Assembly (NCBI GenBank): GCA_002319075.1
Contig: NVQB01000001.1
Coordinates: 1,178,001-1,242,000, forward strand
DNA from: Sphingobacteriaceae bacterium
GTDB lineage: Bacteria; Bacteroidota; Bacteroidia; B-17B0; Aurantibacillaceae
Direction: 5' to 3'
Length of the DNA: 64,000 nucleotides
Shown: one piece after another, positions 48,651 to 57,526 of the stretch
Numbering within the stretch: the first letter of the stretch is position 1
Layout of the letters: each line of letters opens with the position of its first letter
Notes under the pieces: generated by a model
What the model was told of the DNA's origin: nothing
Databases searched by the model: none
Seen by the model: the letters and a program-made list of their open reading frames with translations, nothing else
Translations under genes and position numbers: made by a program

Positions 48651-49643
48651 TTGAAGAAGCGCAGTTCAATACTTATTTTATTTCTATTTACCGTAACAGC
48701 TTTCTTTGCACAAAAAGCACAAGAGGCTCTCGGGCTGAAGACCTGGTATAGCAATGTTGCTTTTGGCTCGGATAATGTGATCCTGTCTACCGATAATGGT
48801 AACAACTCGCTTTATGAGATCAGGTTTTCAGTCACCGGCAAATTAGTTTTAAAACACCTTAAAAAAAAGCTGTTCGATACTGCTGCTACTTATTTCGTAA
48901 AAAAGAACAATCTTACTGTTAAGTTAAACTACAAGGATTCTTCCAAAATCTTTGAATATAAAATCAGGCGTATATCAGGCAATCAGGCATATGAATTAAA
49001 CCTTACTGCAAGTTCAAAGTATTTTAAACGCAAAGGTGATGATACCATTGTTACAAAGCTGGTTCTCACACAAGGCACGAAAAGAAAAGTGATTAAAAAC
49101 ATGCAATCAGTGATCGTGTTTTCCAAAAAGAGAGCTTTAAAAAACGACAGCATTGATTTCGCTATCTGGGGACAGCTTGTGGGCTATATTGCAGATACAC
49201 TCATTATTGACTGTGACCAGTATATTGAACATAATTTCTACAAGAAACATCCCGATTCGCTGCACTACATTAGCCCCGAGCTATACGATACCGTTATACG
49301 CATAAAAGTTCCTGTCAGGGAAGTAACCAAGATTTATACGCAGCGCGAAAGTTTCACTTCTGTTACCAATGGATTAACTTACACTGCTTTGGGAACCGGC
49401 CTTGTTTTTATTGGCGGCTCGCTCATTTTTAATGATAAGGATTTTGGATCTAACCTTGGAGCTATTGGCGTTGTTTCACTTTTAACGATCCCTTTCTCCT
49501 TTGGAACTGGTTTAATTTTTGCCACCGAAAAATACTATCTCATCGCCACTGAAAAGCAGTCGAAAACCTGGAAAGTGGAGCGCAGAATGCCACACAAAAT
49601 TGAGATTAAACACAAGCCGAAGCCTGTAAATAAAAAATCCTGA
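48651..49643 (+). CDS. Hypothetical exported membrane protein
   Basis: Unrecognised 330-residue protein with a TTG start. The N-terminal signal (MKKRSSILILFLFTVTAFFAQ) suggests export. The middle is beta-rich (SLYEIRFSVTGKLVLKHLKKKLFD, ELNLTASSKYF). Two hydrophobic segments lie near 247-262 and 270-290 (TALGTGLVFIGGSLIF and LGAIGVVSLLTIPFSFGTGLIF). The C-terminus is basic (MPHKIEIKHKPKPVNKKS). It follows phoH by 29 bp and may be co-transcribed. The last codons overlap a minus-strand terminator. Confidence 0.7.
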   Translation: MKKRSSILILFLFTVTAFFAQKAQEALGLKTWYSNVAFGSDNVILSTDNGNNSLYEIRFSVTGKLVLKHLKKKLFDTAATYFVKKNNLTVKLNYKDSSKIFEYKIRRISGNQAYELNLTASSKYFKRKGDDTIVTKLVLTQGTKRKVIKNMQSVIVFSKKRALKNDSIDFAIWGQLVGYIADTLIIDCDQYIEHNFYKKHPDSLHYISPELYDTVIRIKVPVREVTKIYTQRESFTSVTNGLTYTALGTGLVFIGGSLIFNDKDFGSNLGAIGVVSLLTIPFSFGTGLIFATEKYYLIATEKQSKTWKVERRMPHKIEIKHKPKPVNKKS

Positions 49644-49670
49644 AGCGAGAGGAATTCTTCACTTCAGGAT
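49631..49670 (-). terminator. Intrinsic terminator of the nucleotide-sugar operon
   Basis: Minus-strand stem ATCCTGAAG (49670-49662) / CTTCAGGAT (49645-49637) followed by T6. The stop codon of the plus-strand gene lies inside the stem. Confidence 0.87.
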
Positions 49671-49688
49671 CAGTTATTCTAAAAGAAA

Positions 49689-50663
49689 TTAGTTGAAAGT
49701 TCTGTGTTCTACCTTATTTAAATCGTCTTTGCTTAGAGATTTAAAGTATTCATAAGTTATTTTTAAGCCCTCTGCACGATTCACCTTCGGCTCCCAACCC
49801 AAAATTTCTTTTGCTTTGGTAATATCGGGACGACGTTGTTTGGGATCATCTTTAGGCAATGGCAATGAAATTAATTTTTGTTTAGCTCCGGTAAGTTTTA
49901 AAATCTCTTCACCAAATTCTTTAATGGTGATCTCGCTTGGATTGCCAATGTTTACAGGCAAATGATAATCACTCATCAGTAAACGGTAAATGCCTTCCAC
50001 CAAATCATCCACGTAACAAAAACTACGCGTTTGAGATCCATCCCCAAACATGGTAAGGTCCTCACCACGCAATGCCTGTCCGATAAATGCCGGTAATACG
50101 CGGCCGTCATTCAGTCGCATACGTGGCCCATAAGTATTAAAAATACGAATGATTCGCGTTTCTAATCCGTGATAATCGTGATAGGCCATGGTAATGGCTT
50201 CCATAAAACGTTTAGCTTCGTCGTAACAACCACGGGGACCAACAGGATTTACATTTCCCCAATATTCTTCTGTTTGCGGATGCACGTGTGGATCTCCATA
50301 AACCTCGCTGGTAGAAGCAACAAGAACTCTTGCTTTTTTTACACGTGCCAATCCAAGAACATTATGAGACCCTAAGGAAGAAACCTTTAAAGTTTGAATA
50401 GGAATTTTTAAATAGTCGATAGGGCTTGCGGGTGAAGCAAAATGTAAAATATAGTCGATATCGCCTGGTACATGGATAAATTTAGACACGTCGTGGTGAT
50501 AAAACTCAAACTGTTCTAATTTAAACAGGTGTTCGATGTTTTTAAGGTCGCCGGTAATTAAATTATCCATGGCAACAACGCGCATTCCTTCCTTTATAAA
50601 GCGATCACATAAATGCGATCCTAAAAAACCTGCTGCTCCTGTTATTAATATTCTTTTTTGCAT
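49689..50663 (-). CDS. UDP-glucuronate decarboxylase-like SDR (UDP-xylose synthase)
   Basis: NAD-dependent extended short-chain dehydrogenase of 324 residues. The nucleotide-binding motif [10 protein letters not shown], the conserved [23 protein letters not shown] segment characteristic of UDP-glucuronate decarboxylase, the catalytic YxxxK (CYDEAKRF), and [10 protein letters not shown] are visible. The product would be UDP-xylose from UDP-glucuronate. Upstream, the same strand encodes UDP-glucose dehydrogenase, which supplies UDP-glucuronate, so the two make a consecutive pathway. The terminator follows directly. Confidence 0.92.
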   Translation of the reverse strand: MQKRILITGAAGFLGSHLCDRFIKEGMRVVAMDNLITGDLKNIEHLFKLEQFEFYHHDVSKFIHVPGDIDYILHFASPASPIDYLKIPIQTLKVSSLGSHNVLGLARVKKARVLVASTSEVYGDPHVHPQTEEYWGNVNPVGPRGCYDEAKRFMEAITMAYHDYHGLETRIIRIFNTYGPRMRLNDGRVLPAFIGQALRGEDLTMFGDGSQTRSFCYVDDLVEGIYRLLMSDYHLPVNIGNPSEITIKEFGEEILKLTGAKQKLISLPLPKDDPKQRRPDITKAKEILGWEPKVNRAEGLKITYEYFKSLSKDDLNKVEHRTFN

Positions 50664-50692
50664 AGTTATTTAAGTGTTCAGGTTTTAAAATT

Positions 50693-52018
50693 CTAAGTAT
50701 TTGTGTTAACCCCGATACAGTAATAATCGTAACCCAAATCTTTCATATCCTTGTGATCAAAAATATTTCTTCCGTCAAAAATAACTTTGTTTGAAAGACG
50801 CTTTCCGACTTCTTCAAAATCAGGAGATCTGAATTCAGGCCATTCTGTTACTATCAATAAAGCATCCGCTCCATTCATGGTATCGTACATATCGTTGGAA
50901 TACGCAATAGTGTCGCCAATCATTCTTTGTGCTTCGTGCATGGCAACCGGATCATAAGCCACAACACTTGCTCCTGCTTTTAATAATTTTTCGATGATCA
51001 CTAAGCTTGGAGCTTCACGCATGTCGTCTGTTTTTGGCTTGAAGGATAAGCCCCAAAGCGCAAAAGTTTTACCTTTTAAGTTATTATTAAAATGCGTGCG
51101 AACCTTATTAAACAACACTTCTTTTTGAAGCTCGTTTACTTCTTCTACAGCATTTAAAATACGCATGTTGTATTTATGTTCTTTAGCCGTTTTAATCAAG
51201 GCTTTTACATCTTTAGGAAAACAGCTTCCTCCATAACCAACACCCGGGTAAATAAATTTATGACCAATACGGCCATCGCTTCCAATTCCTTTTCGCACCA
51301 TGTTTACGTCTGCGCCCATGATCTCACAAAGATTGGCCACGTCGTTCATAAAACTGATTTTAGTTGCTAACATAGCATTGGCTGCATATTTGGTCATTTC
51401 AGCACTCGGAATATCCATAAAAATAATAGGATGCCCGTTCAATAAAAATGGCTTGTACAATTTGCGCATTATTTCTTCCGCCTCATGTCTGTCGGTGCCA
51501 ACTACAATGCGATCTGGTTTCATAAAATCTTCGATAGCTGCTCCTTCTTTTAAAAATTCAGGATTGGAGGCAACATAAAAATCAATTTTGGCGCCACGCT
51601 TGTCAAGCTCTGCCTGCAAAGCTTTACGTACTTTTTCTGCTGTGGTTACCGGAACGGTAGATTTTGTGACAACTACCAAGGGTTTTTGCATGTGCTGGCC
51701 TATACCAGCTGCTACTGCTAAAACATACTTCAAATCTGCTGAACCATCTTCATCAGGAGGTGTTCCCACTGCAATAAAGGCTACTTCAGCTTCTTTGATG
51801 CTTTCCTGCAAAGAAGTAGAAAAATGTAAACGTTTTTTTGTGGTATTTCTTTCCACCATTTCTTCAAGACCTGGCTCGTAAATGGGCAGAATACCTTTAT
51901 TGAGGTTATCAATCTTTTGTTGATCGATGTCAACACAGGTTACATCCACCCCTACCTCGGCAAAACAAGTTCCCGTTACTAAACCTACGTATCCTGTTCC
52001 TACAACTGTAATTTTCAT
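50693..52018 (-). CDS. ugd: UDP-glucose 6-dehydrogenase
   Basis: Oxidises UDP-glucose to UDP-glucuronate with two NAD. The 441-residue protein has an N-terminal Rossmann motif [16 protein letters not shown], the catalytic Cys in [13 protein letters not shown] (about residue 262), and the C-terminal substrate domain ([18 protein letters not shown]). Length is normal. Adjacent genes for the decarboxylase (29-bp gap) and the DegT aminotransferase (29-bp gap) make a three-gene nucleotide-sugar operon. Confidence 0.97.
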   Translation of the reverse strand: MKITVVGTGYVGLVTGTCFAEVGVDVTCVDIDQQKIDNLNKGILPIYEPGLEEMVERNTTKKRLHFSTSLQESIKEAEVAFIAVGTPPDEDGSADLKYVLAVAAGIGQHMQKPLVVVTKSTVPVTTAEKVRKALQAELDKRGAKIDFYVASNPEFLKEGAAIEDFMKPDRIVVGTDRHEAEEIMRKLYKPFLLNGHPIIFMDIPSAEMTKYAANAMLATKISFMNDVANLCEIMGADVNMVRKGIGSDGRIGHKFIYPGVGYGGSCFPKDVKALIKTAKEHKYNMRILNAVEEVNELQKEVLFNKVRTHFNNNLKGKTFALWGLSFKPKTDDMREAPSLVIIEKLLKAGASVVAYDPVAMHEAQRMIGDTIAYSNDMYDTMNGADALLIVTEWPEFRSPDFEEVGKRLSNKVIFDGRNIFDHKDMKDLGYDYYCIGVNTNT

Positions 52019-52047
52019 ATAATATATAAATATTGCCGCTTAAGCGG

Positions 52048-53181
52048 CTAGATTAATTCTAAAACTGTTTTAGTAATATATTCCAAAGTTTCCTGATCAA
52101 GCTCTGTATGCATTGGGAGCGAAAGCACGCAAGCGCATAATTTTTCTGTCACAGGAAAATTACCTGGTTTATGGCGTTCACTTGCAAAAGCTTTTTGCAT
52201 ATGTAAAGGTATAGGATAATAGATCATAGAAGACACACCGCGTTCGGCTAATTGTTCGCGGAGCTTTGATCTGTCAATATCTTTTAATTGCAAAGTGTAT
52301 TGATGAAATACATGATTTGAATGTTTAGAGCGAAAAGGTGTTTTTAATTTAGGGTGATTTGCAAAAGCTTTATCGTAATGATCTGCCACCTTATTTCTCG
52401 CCGCAGCATATTCATCCAGGTGTTTAAGTTTTACTTTCAAGATAGCGGCCTGAATTGTGTCGAGACGCGAGTTTACACCAAGAACATCATGATGATATTG
52501 TATACTTTGTCCATGATGGGCAATCATCCTTAATTTTTTAGCCAGCTCGTCGTCGTTGGTATACATAGCACCGCCGTCACCGTAACACCCTAAATTCTTA
52601 CTTGGAAAAAAAGAAGTACAACCTATCGTACCAATAGTTCCGGCCTTTGCTGTTTTACCGTCGGCAAAGAAATAATCACTCCCAATGGCCTGGGCCACAT
52701 CTTCAATAACATATAAGTTGTGTTTTTTTGCTATAGCCATGATCTTTTCCATATTAGCGCATTGTCCGAATAAATGCACCGGAACAATGGCTTTGGTTTT
52801 TGATGTTATATTGCGCTCCATTGCCTCAATATCAATATCAAAAGTATCAGGATAAACATCTACAAGAACAGGAGTAAGACCAAGAAGGCCGATTACCTCT
52901 GCGGTAGCTACATATGTAAAACTAGCGGTAATAACTTCATCACCTGCTTTTAAACCAAGGGCCATCATAGCAATTTGTAAGGCATCGGTGCCATTGGCAC
53001 AGGGAATAACGTGTTTTACTTTCAGATAAGCCTCAAGATCTGCCTGAAATTCTTTAACAGCCGGACCGTTAATAAACGCCGTTGTATCGAGTACTTGTTG
53101 AATGCCTGCGTCTACTTCACTTTTAATCTTCTCGTATTGACCTTTCAGGTCAACCATTTGAATTTTTTTTGTCGAAATCAT
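52048..53181 (-). CDS. DegT/DnrJ/EryC1/StrS sugar aminotransferase
   Basis: PLP-dependent aminotransferase of 377 residues acting on a nucleotide sugar. The fold-type I lysine lies in SFFPSKNLGCYGDGG (about residue 193); PCANGTDALQIAMMALG and VIEDVAQAIG bind PLP. The N-terminal MVDLKGQYEKIKSEVDAGIQ resembles WbpE/PglE-type enzymes. It is the first gene of the operon with ugd and the decarboxylase-like gene. The substrate is probably a keto-sugar derived from UDP-glucuronate or UDP-N-acetylglucuronate, but that is inference. No glycosyltransferase is nearby. Confidence 0.93.
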   Translation of the reverse strand: MISTKKIQMVDLKGQYEKIKSEVDAGIQQVLDTTAFINGPAVKEFQADLEAYLKVKHVIPCANGTDALQIAMMALGLKAGDEVITASFTYVATAEVIGLLGLTPVLVDVYPDTFDIDIEAMERNITSKTKAIVPVHLFGQCANMEKIMAIAKKHNLYVIEDVAQAIGSDYFFADGKTAKAGTIGTIGCTSFFPSKNLGCYGDGGAMYTNDDELAKKLRMIAHHGQSIQYHHDVLGVNSRLDTIQAAILKVKLKHLDEYAAARNKVADHYDKAFANHPKLKTPFRSKHSNHVFHQYTLQLKDIDRSKLREQLAERGVSSMIYYPIPLHMQKAFASERHKPGNFPVTEKLCACVLSLPMHTELDQETLEYITKTVLELI

Positions 53182-53221
53182 CTTCTTCCTTTGGATCAGC
53201 GAAAATACTAAATTTTAGGCA

Positions 53222-53635
53222 CTAAACAGGAAAAAAGGGATCAAAAGCCTTACTAAACCAATCAGGCAGACCACATACCTTACCCGTGACTTTATCAACG
53301 CAAACAAGCACTACCTGTCCAGAATTGAGAAGTTCTCCTTTAGCATTAAAACACTCATAATCAAATGGAAGCCTTACCCCTTTTGGTTTTTCCCACATGC
53401 GGGTTACCACTGTAATTTCATCGTCGTAAAGAGCAGGTTTTTTATAATTAATAGAGTAATCTACAACCGGCAGCATAATTCCACGAGCCTCCACCTCTTT
53501 ATAACTAAATCCCAGTAAACGCATGGCTTCTACCCTACCTACTTCATAATACTGCGCGTATATTCCATAATAAGCGTAGCCCATTTGGTCGGTTTCGCCA
53601 TATCTCACTCTGATTTTTGTTTCTGCTCTGATCAT
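53222..53635 (-). CDS. Acyl-CoA thioesterase (hotdog fold, YbgC-like)
   Basis: A 137-residue 4HBT-family thioesterase. The active-site region GETDQMGYAYYGIYAQYYEVGRVEAMR (Asp acting as nucleophile/base in related enzymes) starts near residue 14, and YSINYKKPALYDDEITV is the second characteristic strand. Substrates in the family are short acyl-CoAs or 4-hydroxybenzoyl-CoA; not resolved here. An exact -7 element lies 15 bp before the start. The gap to the DegT gene is 40 bp on the same strand. Confidence 0.9.
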   Translation of the reverse strand: MIRAETKIRVRYGETDQMGYAYYGIYAQYYEVGRVEAMRLLGFSYKEVEARGIMLPVVDYSINYKKPALYDDEITVVTRMWEKPKGVRLPFDYECFNAKGELLNSGQVVLVCVDKVTGKVCGLPDWFSKAFDPFFPV

Positions 53636-54483
53636 AAAAAGTGCTTTTTACAAATTTACCGAAATAATGAAGCTCAGATCTTAAAAAAACGCTCGAATTA
53701 AACCTATTTATTAAGATGATTGGTATGAACCAGCCTTAAAACTTTGACTCACCTTTTACCCTAATTAAGCAAGATGCTTTTCTAATCCACTTCACTTATA
53801 AAAGTCAAAAAAAACACAAAATAAATCAAAACAAAAGTAATCCTTTCTTATACTTATTTTTTTCATTCTGCAAGCACAAAAAAACAGAAAAGAAAAAAAA
53901 TATCTTTTTTTTTGACATTGAAAAAAAACGACAGTAAACGGATAATTGAAAACAAACAAGCATTTAAAAAAATTCAGTACGAAATCCCGAAAATTGGTTT
54001 TTGATTATTGTAATTCTGATTTTAGTTACCATTACGATTTATTTTTTGGCTGCCCGCTGCGTTTAAAAAAAATTTGCGAGAAATTATTCCATTTTTTTTT
54101 AATTCGCTGTAAGCCTTTTAAAAGTAAGGGGTCCGGAAATTATGTGGTTGCGAATTCGTTTGTGATCCAGGCTAAAAACAGGTATCTTGTATCTATAAAA
54201 GTTAGAAATGAACTCGTGCCATACAAAAACAATTTCTTAGATAAAAAATAAAAATGAGTGTGTAAGCATTTTATAATAACGAAAAAAAAAATACAAAACA
54301 CTACCCGCGAAGAAATTAAATTGGGTCAGACAAAAAAAAACCGAAATTGCAAGCGAGGAAGAAAAATTTTCCCAAACTTTTTTTTCGTATTTCCTATTGC
54401 AAAGACAAATAATCGCATTATATTTACAAACACTATTGCGTTGATTACTTATAACACCAAAATATTTAAAACTTTTTTATAAC
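53636..54483. other. AT-rich gene-free region upstream of dnaA
   Basis: About 850 bp, notably AT-rich with long A and T runs. Two Lys/Asn/Phe-rich frames (53946-54251 and 54258-54482) are read as chance frames. I looked for DnaA boxes (TTATCCACA and close variants) on both strands and found no cluster, so I do not call an origin. The dnaA promoter should lie at the right end; TATATTTA near 54418 is a one-mismatch -7 candidate. Confidence 0.6.
53651..53658 (-). promoter_or_regulatory. -7 element upstream of the thioesterase gene
   Basis: Minus-strand TAAATTTG, an exact TAnnTTTG match, 15 bp before the ATG at 53635. No clear -33 element. Confidence 0.45.
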
Positions 54484-55926
54484 ATGATGAAAGAAAAAAC
54501 TGCTGAGCAAGTTTGGAATGGTTGCCTGGAAATTGTAAAAGATAATGTTAGCCCACAAAATTTTAAAACATGGTTTGATCCGATTAAACCAATCAAAATA
54601 AATAACAACGTTTTAACCATTCAGGTTCCCTCACAATTTTTTTATGAATGGATTGAAGAACATTACATCACTTTAATTAAAAAAGTAATTAAAAAAGAAT
54701 TAGGGCCAGAAGGTCGTTTAGAATACAATATTATTATGGATAATGCTTCAGGTAAAACTGAAACTCCTATTACTTTTAAATTACCTAATATCAATACCAA
54801 TTTAAAAAACCCTTCGGTTTCTATGCCGATTGATATCAGCGGTAATAATCCTATTAAAAATCCCTTTGTTATTCCAGGTTTAAAAAAGGTTCAGGTTGAA
54901 TCTCAGTTAAATCCAAATTACAGCTTTGACAATTTTGTAGAAGGAGACTGTAACCGCTTGTCCCGCAGCGCAGGATACGCAGTAGCACAAAAACCAGGTG
55001 GAAATGCTTTTAATCCTTTATTATTATATGGTGGTGTTGGTTTAGGTAAAACCCACTTAGCTCAGGCCATTGGTATCGAAGTAAAAAAGAATTATCCTAA
55101 CAAGACTGTACTTTATGTACAATCTGAAAAATTTATTACTCAGTTTATTGAGTCTATTAAAAACAACAATCAAAATGATTTCGTACACTTCTACCAAATG
55201 ATAGACGTGTTGATCATTGATGACGTTCAATACTTTGCAGGAAAAGAAAAAACACAAGATGTGTTCTTCCATATCTTTAATCACCTGCACCAATTAGGAA
55301 AACAAATTATCTTAACGGCAGACCGTGCTCCTGTTGACATCCAGGGAATCGAACAACGCTTATTATCCCGTTTCAAATGGGGGCTTAGCGCTGATCTTCA
55401 GGCACCTGGATTAGAAACACGTATCGCGATCTTAGATAAAAAAGTATACAACGAAGGAATTCAACTTCCAAAAGAGGTAAACGAATACCTTGCCTATAGC
55501 ATTACTTCAAACGTACGTGAACTAGAAGGAGCATTAATCTCTTTACTGGCACAATCAAGCTTAAACAAGAAAACAATCACTTTGGAATTAGCCAAAACAA
55601 TGATTGATAAATTTGTGAAGAGTACTGCACGCGAGGTTTCCATTGATTATATTCAAAAAGTAGTTTGTGACTATTTTGATCTTGCTATTGACACTATGAA
55701 ATCAAAAACACGTAAACGTGAAGTGGTTCAAGCCCGTCAGATTGCAATGTACTTTGCAAAAAGTATGACCAAATCATCTTTAGCTACAATCGGTATGCAT
55801 TGCGGTGGTAAAGATCACGCTACTGTATTACATGCTTGCCGCACGGTAAATAACTTAATGGATACTGATAAACGTTTTAAAGCTTACATCGAAGAGCTTG
55901 AGAAAAAAATCAGCATTACTAATTAA
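54484..55926 (+). CDS. dnaA: Chromosomal replication initiator DnaA
   Basis: ATP-dependent origin-binding initiator. The 480-residue protein has domain I (1-85, EQVWNGCLEIVKDNVSPQNFKTWF), a linker, the AAA+ domain III with Walker A GGVGLGKT (183-190) and Walker B VLIIDDVQ (about 240), and domain IV with the DnaA-box-binding signature GMHCGGKDHATVLHACRTV. A clean terminator follows. dnaA is not next to dnaN, which is 46 kb to the left on the opposite strand. Confidence 0.98.
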   Translation: MMKEKTAEQVWNGCLEIVKDNVSPQNFKTWFDPIKPIKINNNVLTIQVPSQFFYEWIEEHYITLIKKVIKKELGPEGRLEYNIIMDNASGKTETPITFKLPNINTNLKNPSVSMPIDISGNNPIKNPFVIPGLKKVQVESQLNPNYSFDNFVEGDCNRLSRSAGYAVAQKPGGNAFNPLLLYGGVGLGKTHLAQAIGIEVKKNYPNKTVLYVQSEKFITQFIESIKNNNQNDFVHFYQMIDVLIIDDVQYFAGKEKTQDVFFHIFNHLHQLGKQIILTADRAPVDIQGIEQRLLSRFKWGLSADLQAPGLETRIAILDKKVYNEGIQLPKEVNEYLAYSITSNVRELEGALISLLAQSSLNKKTITLELAKTMIDKFVKSTAREVSIDYIQKVVCDYFDLAIDTMKSKTRKREVVQARQIAMYFAKSMTKSSLATIGMHCGGKDHATVLHACRTVNNLMDTDKRFKAYIEELEKKISITN

Positions 55927-55949
55927 AATTTAAATTTTAACACAAAGAA

Positions 55950-55977
55950 AACCTTTCGGAAACGAAGGGTTTTTTTT
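55950..55977 (+). terminator. Intrinsic terminator of dnaA
   Basis: Stem AACCTTTCG (55950-55958) / CGAAGGGTT (55963-55971) with a GAAA tetraloop (one G-T pair) and a run of T. Confidence 0.92.
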
Positions 55978-56045
55978 ATGATTGTTTAAAATTTTCTTTG
56001 TTAAAACCGAATTTCTCTACTAGCTTTAAAAACTAAATTATTTTT

Positions 56046-56954
56046 ATGAAGAACATTACTGTGATAGGCAGCGGAACCATGGGAAACGGCATTGCACATA
56101 CATTTGCGCAAGCGGGCTATAGTGTGAATCTTGTTGATGTAAATGAAAATGCCCTGCAAAAAGCTATAGCAACCATTACCAAAAATTTAGACAGACAAGT
56201 TCAAAAAGGAACTATCGACGACGCTGCTAAAACTACAACTTTAAAAAATATAAGTACTTCCACCGACCTTACCAAAGCTGCTTCAAATGCCGATCTTGTA
56301 GTGGAAGCTGCCAGCGAGAACATAGAGATTAAATTCAAAATTTTTAAGCAGCTCGACGAAATCTGTCCTCCTAATACCATACTTGCAAGTAACACTTCCT
56401 CTATATCTATTACACAAATTGCAGCAGTTACAAAGCGCGCAGATAAAGTAATCGGCATGCACTTTATGAATCCGGTACCGGTGATGAAGCTCGTTGAAGT
56501 GATTCGTGGTTACAGTACCTCAGATGAGGTGTGTGATCTGATCATGGAAACTTCTAAAAAATTGGGAAAAATTCCTGTAGAGGTAAATGACATTCCGGGA
56601 TTCGTAGCAAATAGAATTTTAATGCCTATGATTAACGAAGCTATCATAACTCTAAATGAGGGAGTTGCCGGTGTTGAAGAAATTGATACGGTTATGAAAT
56701 TAGGCATGGCTCATCCGATGGGTCCTTTACAATTAGCGGATTTTATTGGCCTGGATGTATGCCTGAACATTCTACGCGTGCTACAAGATGGTTTTGGAAA
56801 CCCGAAATACGCTCCTTGTCCTTTATTAGTAAATATGGTAACCGCAGGTCACCTGGGTGTAAAATCAGGAAAAGGGTTTTATGATTACAGTAGTGGCACC
56901 AAAGATTTAATTTTAGCCGATCGTTTTAAAAAGAAAACCAACGCAATAGCATAA
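56046..56954 (+). CDS. 3-hydroxybutyryl-CoA dehydrogenase
   Basis: NAD(P)-dependent 3-hydroxyacyl-CoA dehydrogenase of 302 residues (PaaH/Hbd/FadB type). The Rossmann motif GSGTMGNGIAHTFAQAGYSV is at the N-terminus, followed by the NTSSISIT and the catalytic-His region GMHFMNPVPVMKLVE, and the C-terminal dimer domain (PMGPLQLADFIGLD). It acts in butanoate or fatty-acid metabolism. No thiolase or enoyl-CoA hydratase is adjacent. The next gene starts 15 bp later. Confidence 0.94.
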   Translation: MKNITVIGSGTMGNGIAHTFAQAGYSVNLVDVNENALQKAIATITKNLDRQVQKGTIDDAAKTTTLKNISTSTDLTKAASNADLVVEAASENIEIKFKIFKQLDEICPPNTILASNTSSISITQIAAVTKRADKVIGMHFMNPVPVMKLVEVIRGYSTSDEVCDLIMETSKKLGKIPVEVNDIPGFVANRILMPMINEAIITLNEGVAGVEEIDTVMKLGMAHPMGPLQLADFIGLDVCLNILRVLQDGFGNPKYAPCPLLVNMVTAGHLGVKSGKGFYDYSSGTKDLILADRFKKKTNAIA

Positions 56955-56969
56955 TAATACTTCTCTTCC

Positions 56970-57398
56970 TTGTCATCCAATTACTCAGATATACTGCCCA
57001 TCGAATTTCCGAACATCCCAAGTGCCGGAGTGTACTATTTTAACACGAAAAGTGGTCTTCGCTACGAAGTAAGATTCGGCAGATTGCAGGATAATATTTT
57101 ACACGCGAATATCGTTTTTGGGGTCATTAACGATGAATTTGAAGGTGAAGAATACATTACAACCAATCGCGGTGAAGTTTACCAGGTAATGAATACGATT
57201 GTAGAAATTGTAAAAAATTACATGAAAGAACATCCTAAAGTAAATATTTACGAATTTAACGCGGTTGGAAGAGATGGGGAAGACGAGTACGTTGAGAACG
57301 CACGCATGGCTTTATACCGCAGGTTTCTTCCCAGAATCTTTGAATCAGGATGGAAGTTTAAGATTGAAGGGAATTTCGCTCTCGTTACCAAGGCCTAG
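56970..57398 (+). CDS. Hypothetical protein, 142 aa
   Basis: Unrecognised cytoplasmic protein. It starts with TTG (then S-S-N-Y-S), 15 bp after the dehydrogenase stop, so co-transcription is likely. The N-terminal half is beta-rich (GVYYFNTKSGLRYEVRFGRLQ), followed by TTNRGEVYQVMNTIVEIVKNY and a C-terminal ARMALYRRFLPRIFESGWKF. The layout (strand, then a threonine-asparagine turn and a long helix) recalls small phage or toxin-related families of unknown function, but the resemblance is weak. Confidence 0.65.
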   Translation: MSSNYSDILPIEFPNIPSAGVYYFNTKSGLRYEVRFGRLQDNILHANIVFGVINDEFEGEEYITTNRGEVYQVMNTIVEIVKNYMKEHPKVNIYEFNAVGRDGEDEYVENARMALYRRFLPRIFESGWKFKIEGNFALVTKA

Positions 57399-57526
57399 GC
57401 CACAGATGCCTCTAATCCCCTGATCTGTTTTCAATAGTCTCGTTATTCTATGAAAAGTTCGTTAAGTGCCGCTGTAAAAGAAGGCCCACGATTATCCAAG
57501 TAATCGGAGCCTCACGTGGTGCAATT

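Noticed and set aside
53946-54251. 101-codon plus-strand frame upstream of dnaA
   Set aside because: Very rich in Lys, Phe and Asn as expected for a chance frame in AT-rich DNA; no recognisable domain or start context.
54258-54482. 74-codon frame ending just before dnaA
   Set aside because: Low-complexity Lys/Asn/Thr composition in AT-rich DNA; probably not coding.
53636-54483. Replication origin before dnaA
   Set aside because: AT-rich, but no DnaA-box cluster found by eye on either strand; not called.
57484-57517. Hairpin CCACG...CGTGG with inner GATTA/TAATC between convergent genes
   Set aside because: No T run and imperfect arrangement; not a convincing terminator or known RNA.
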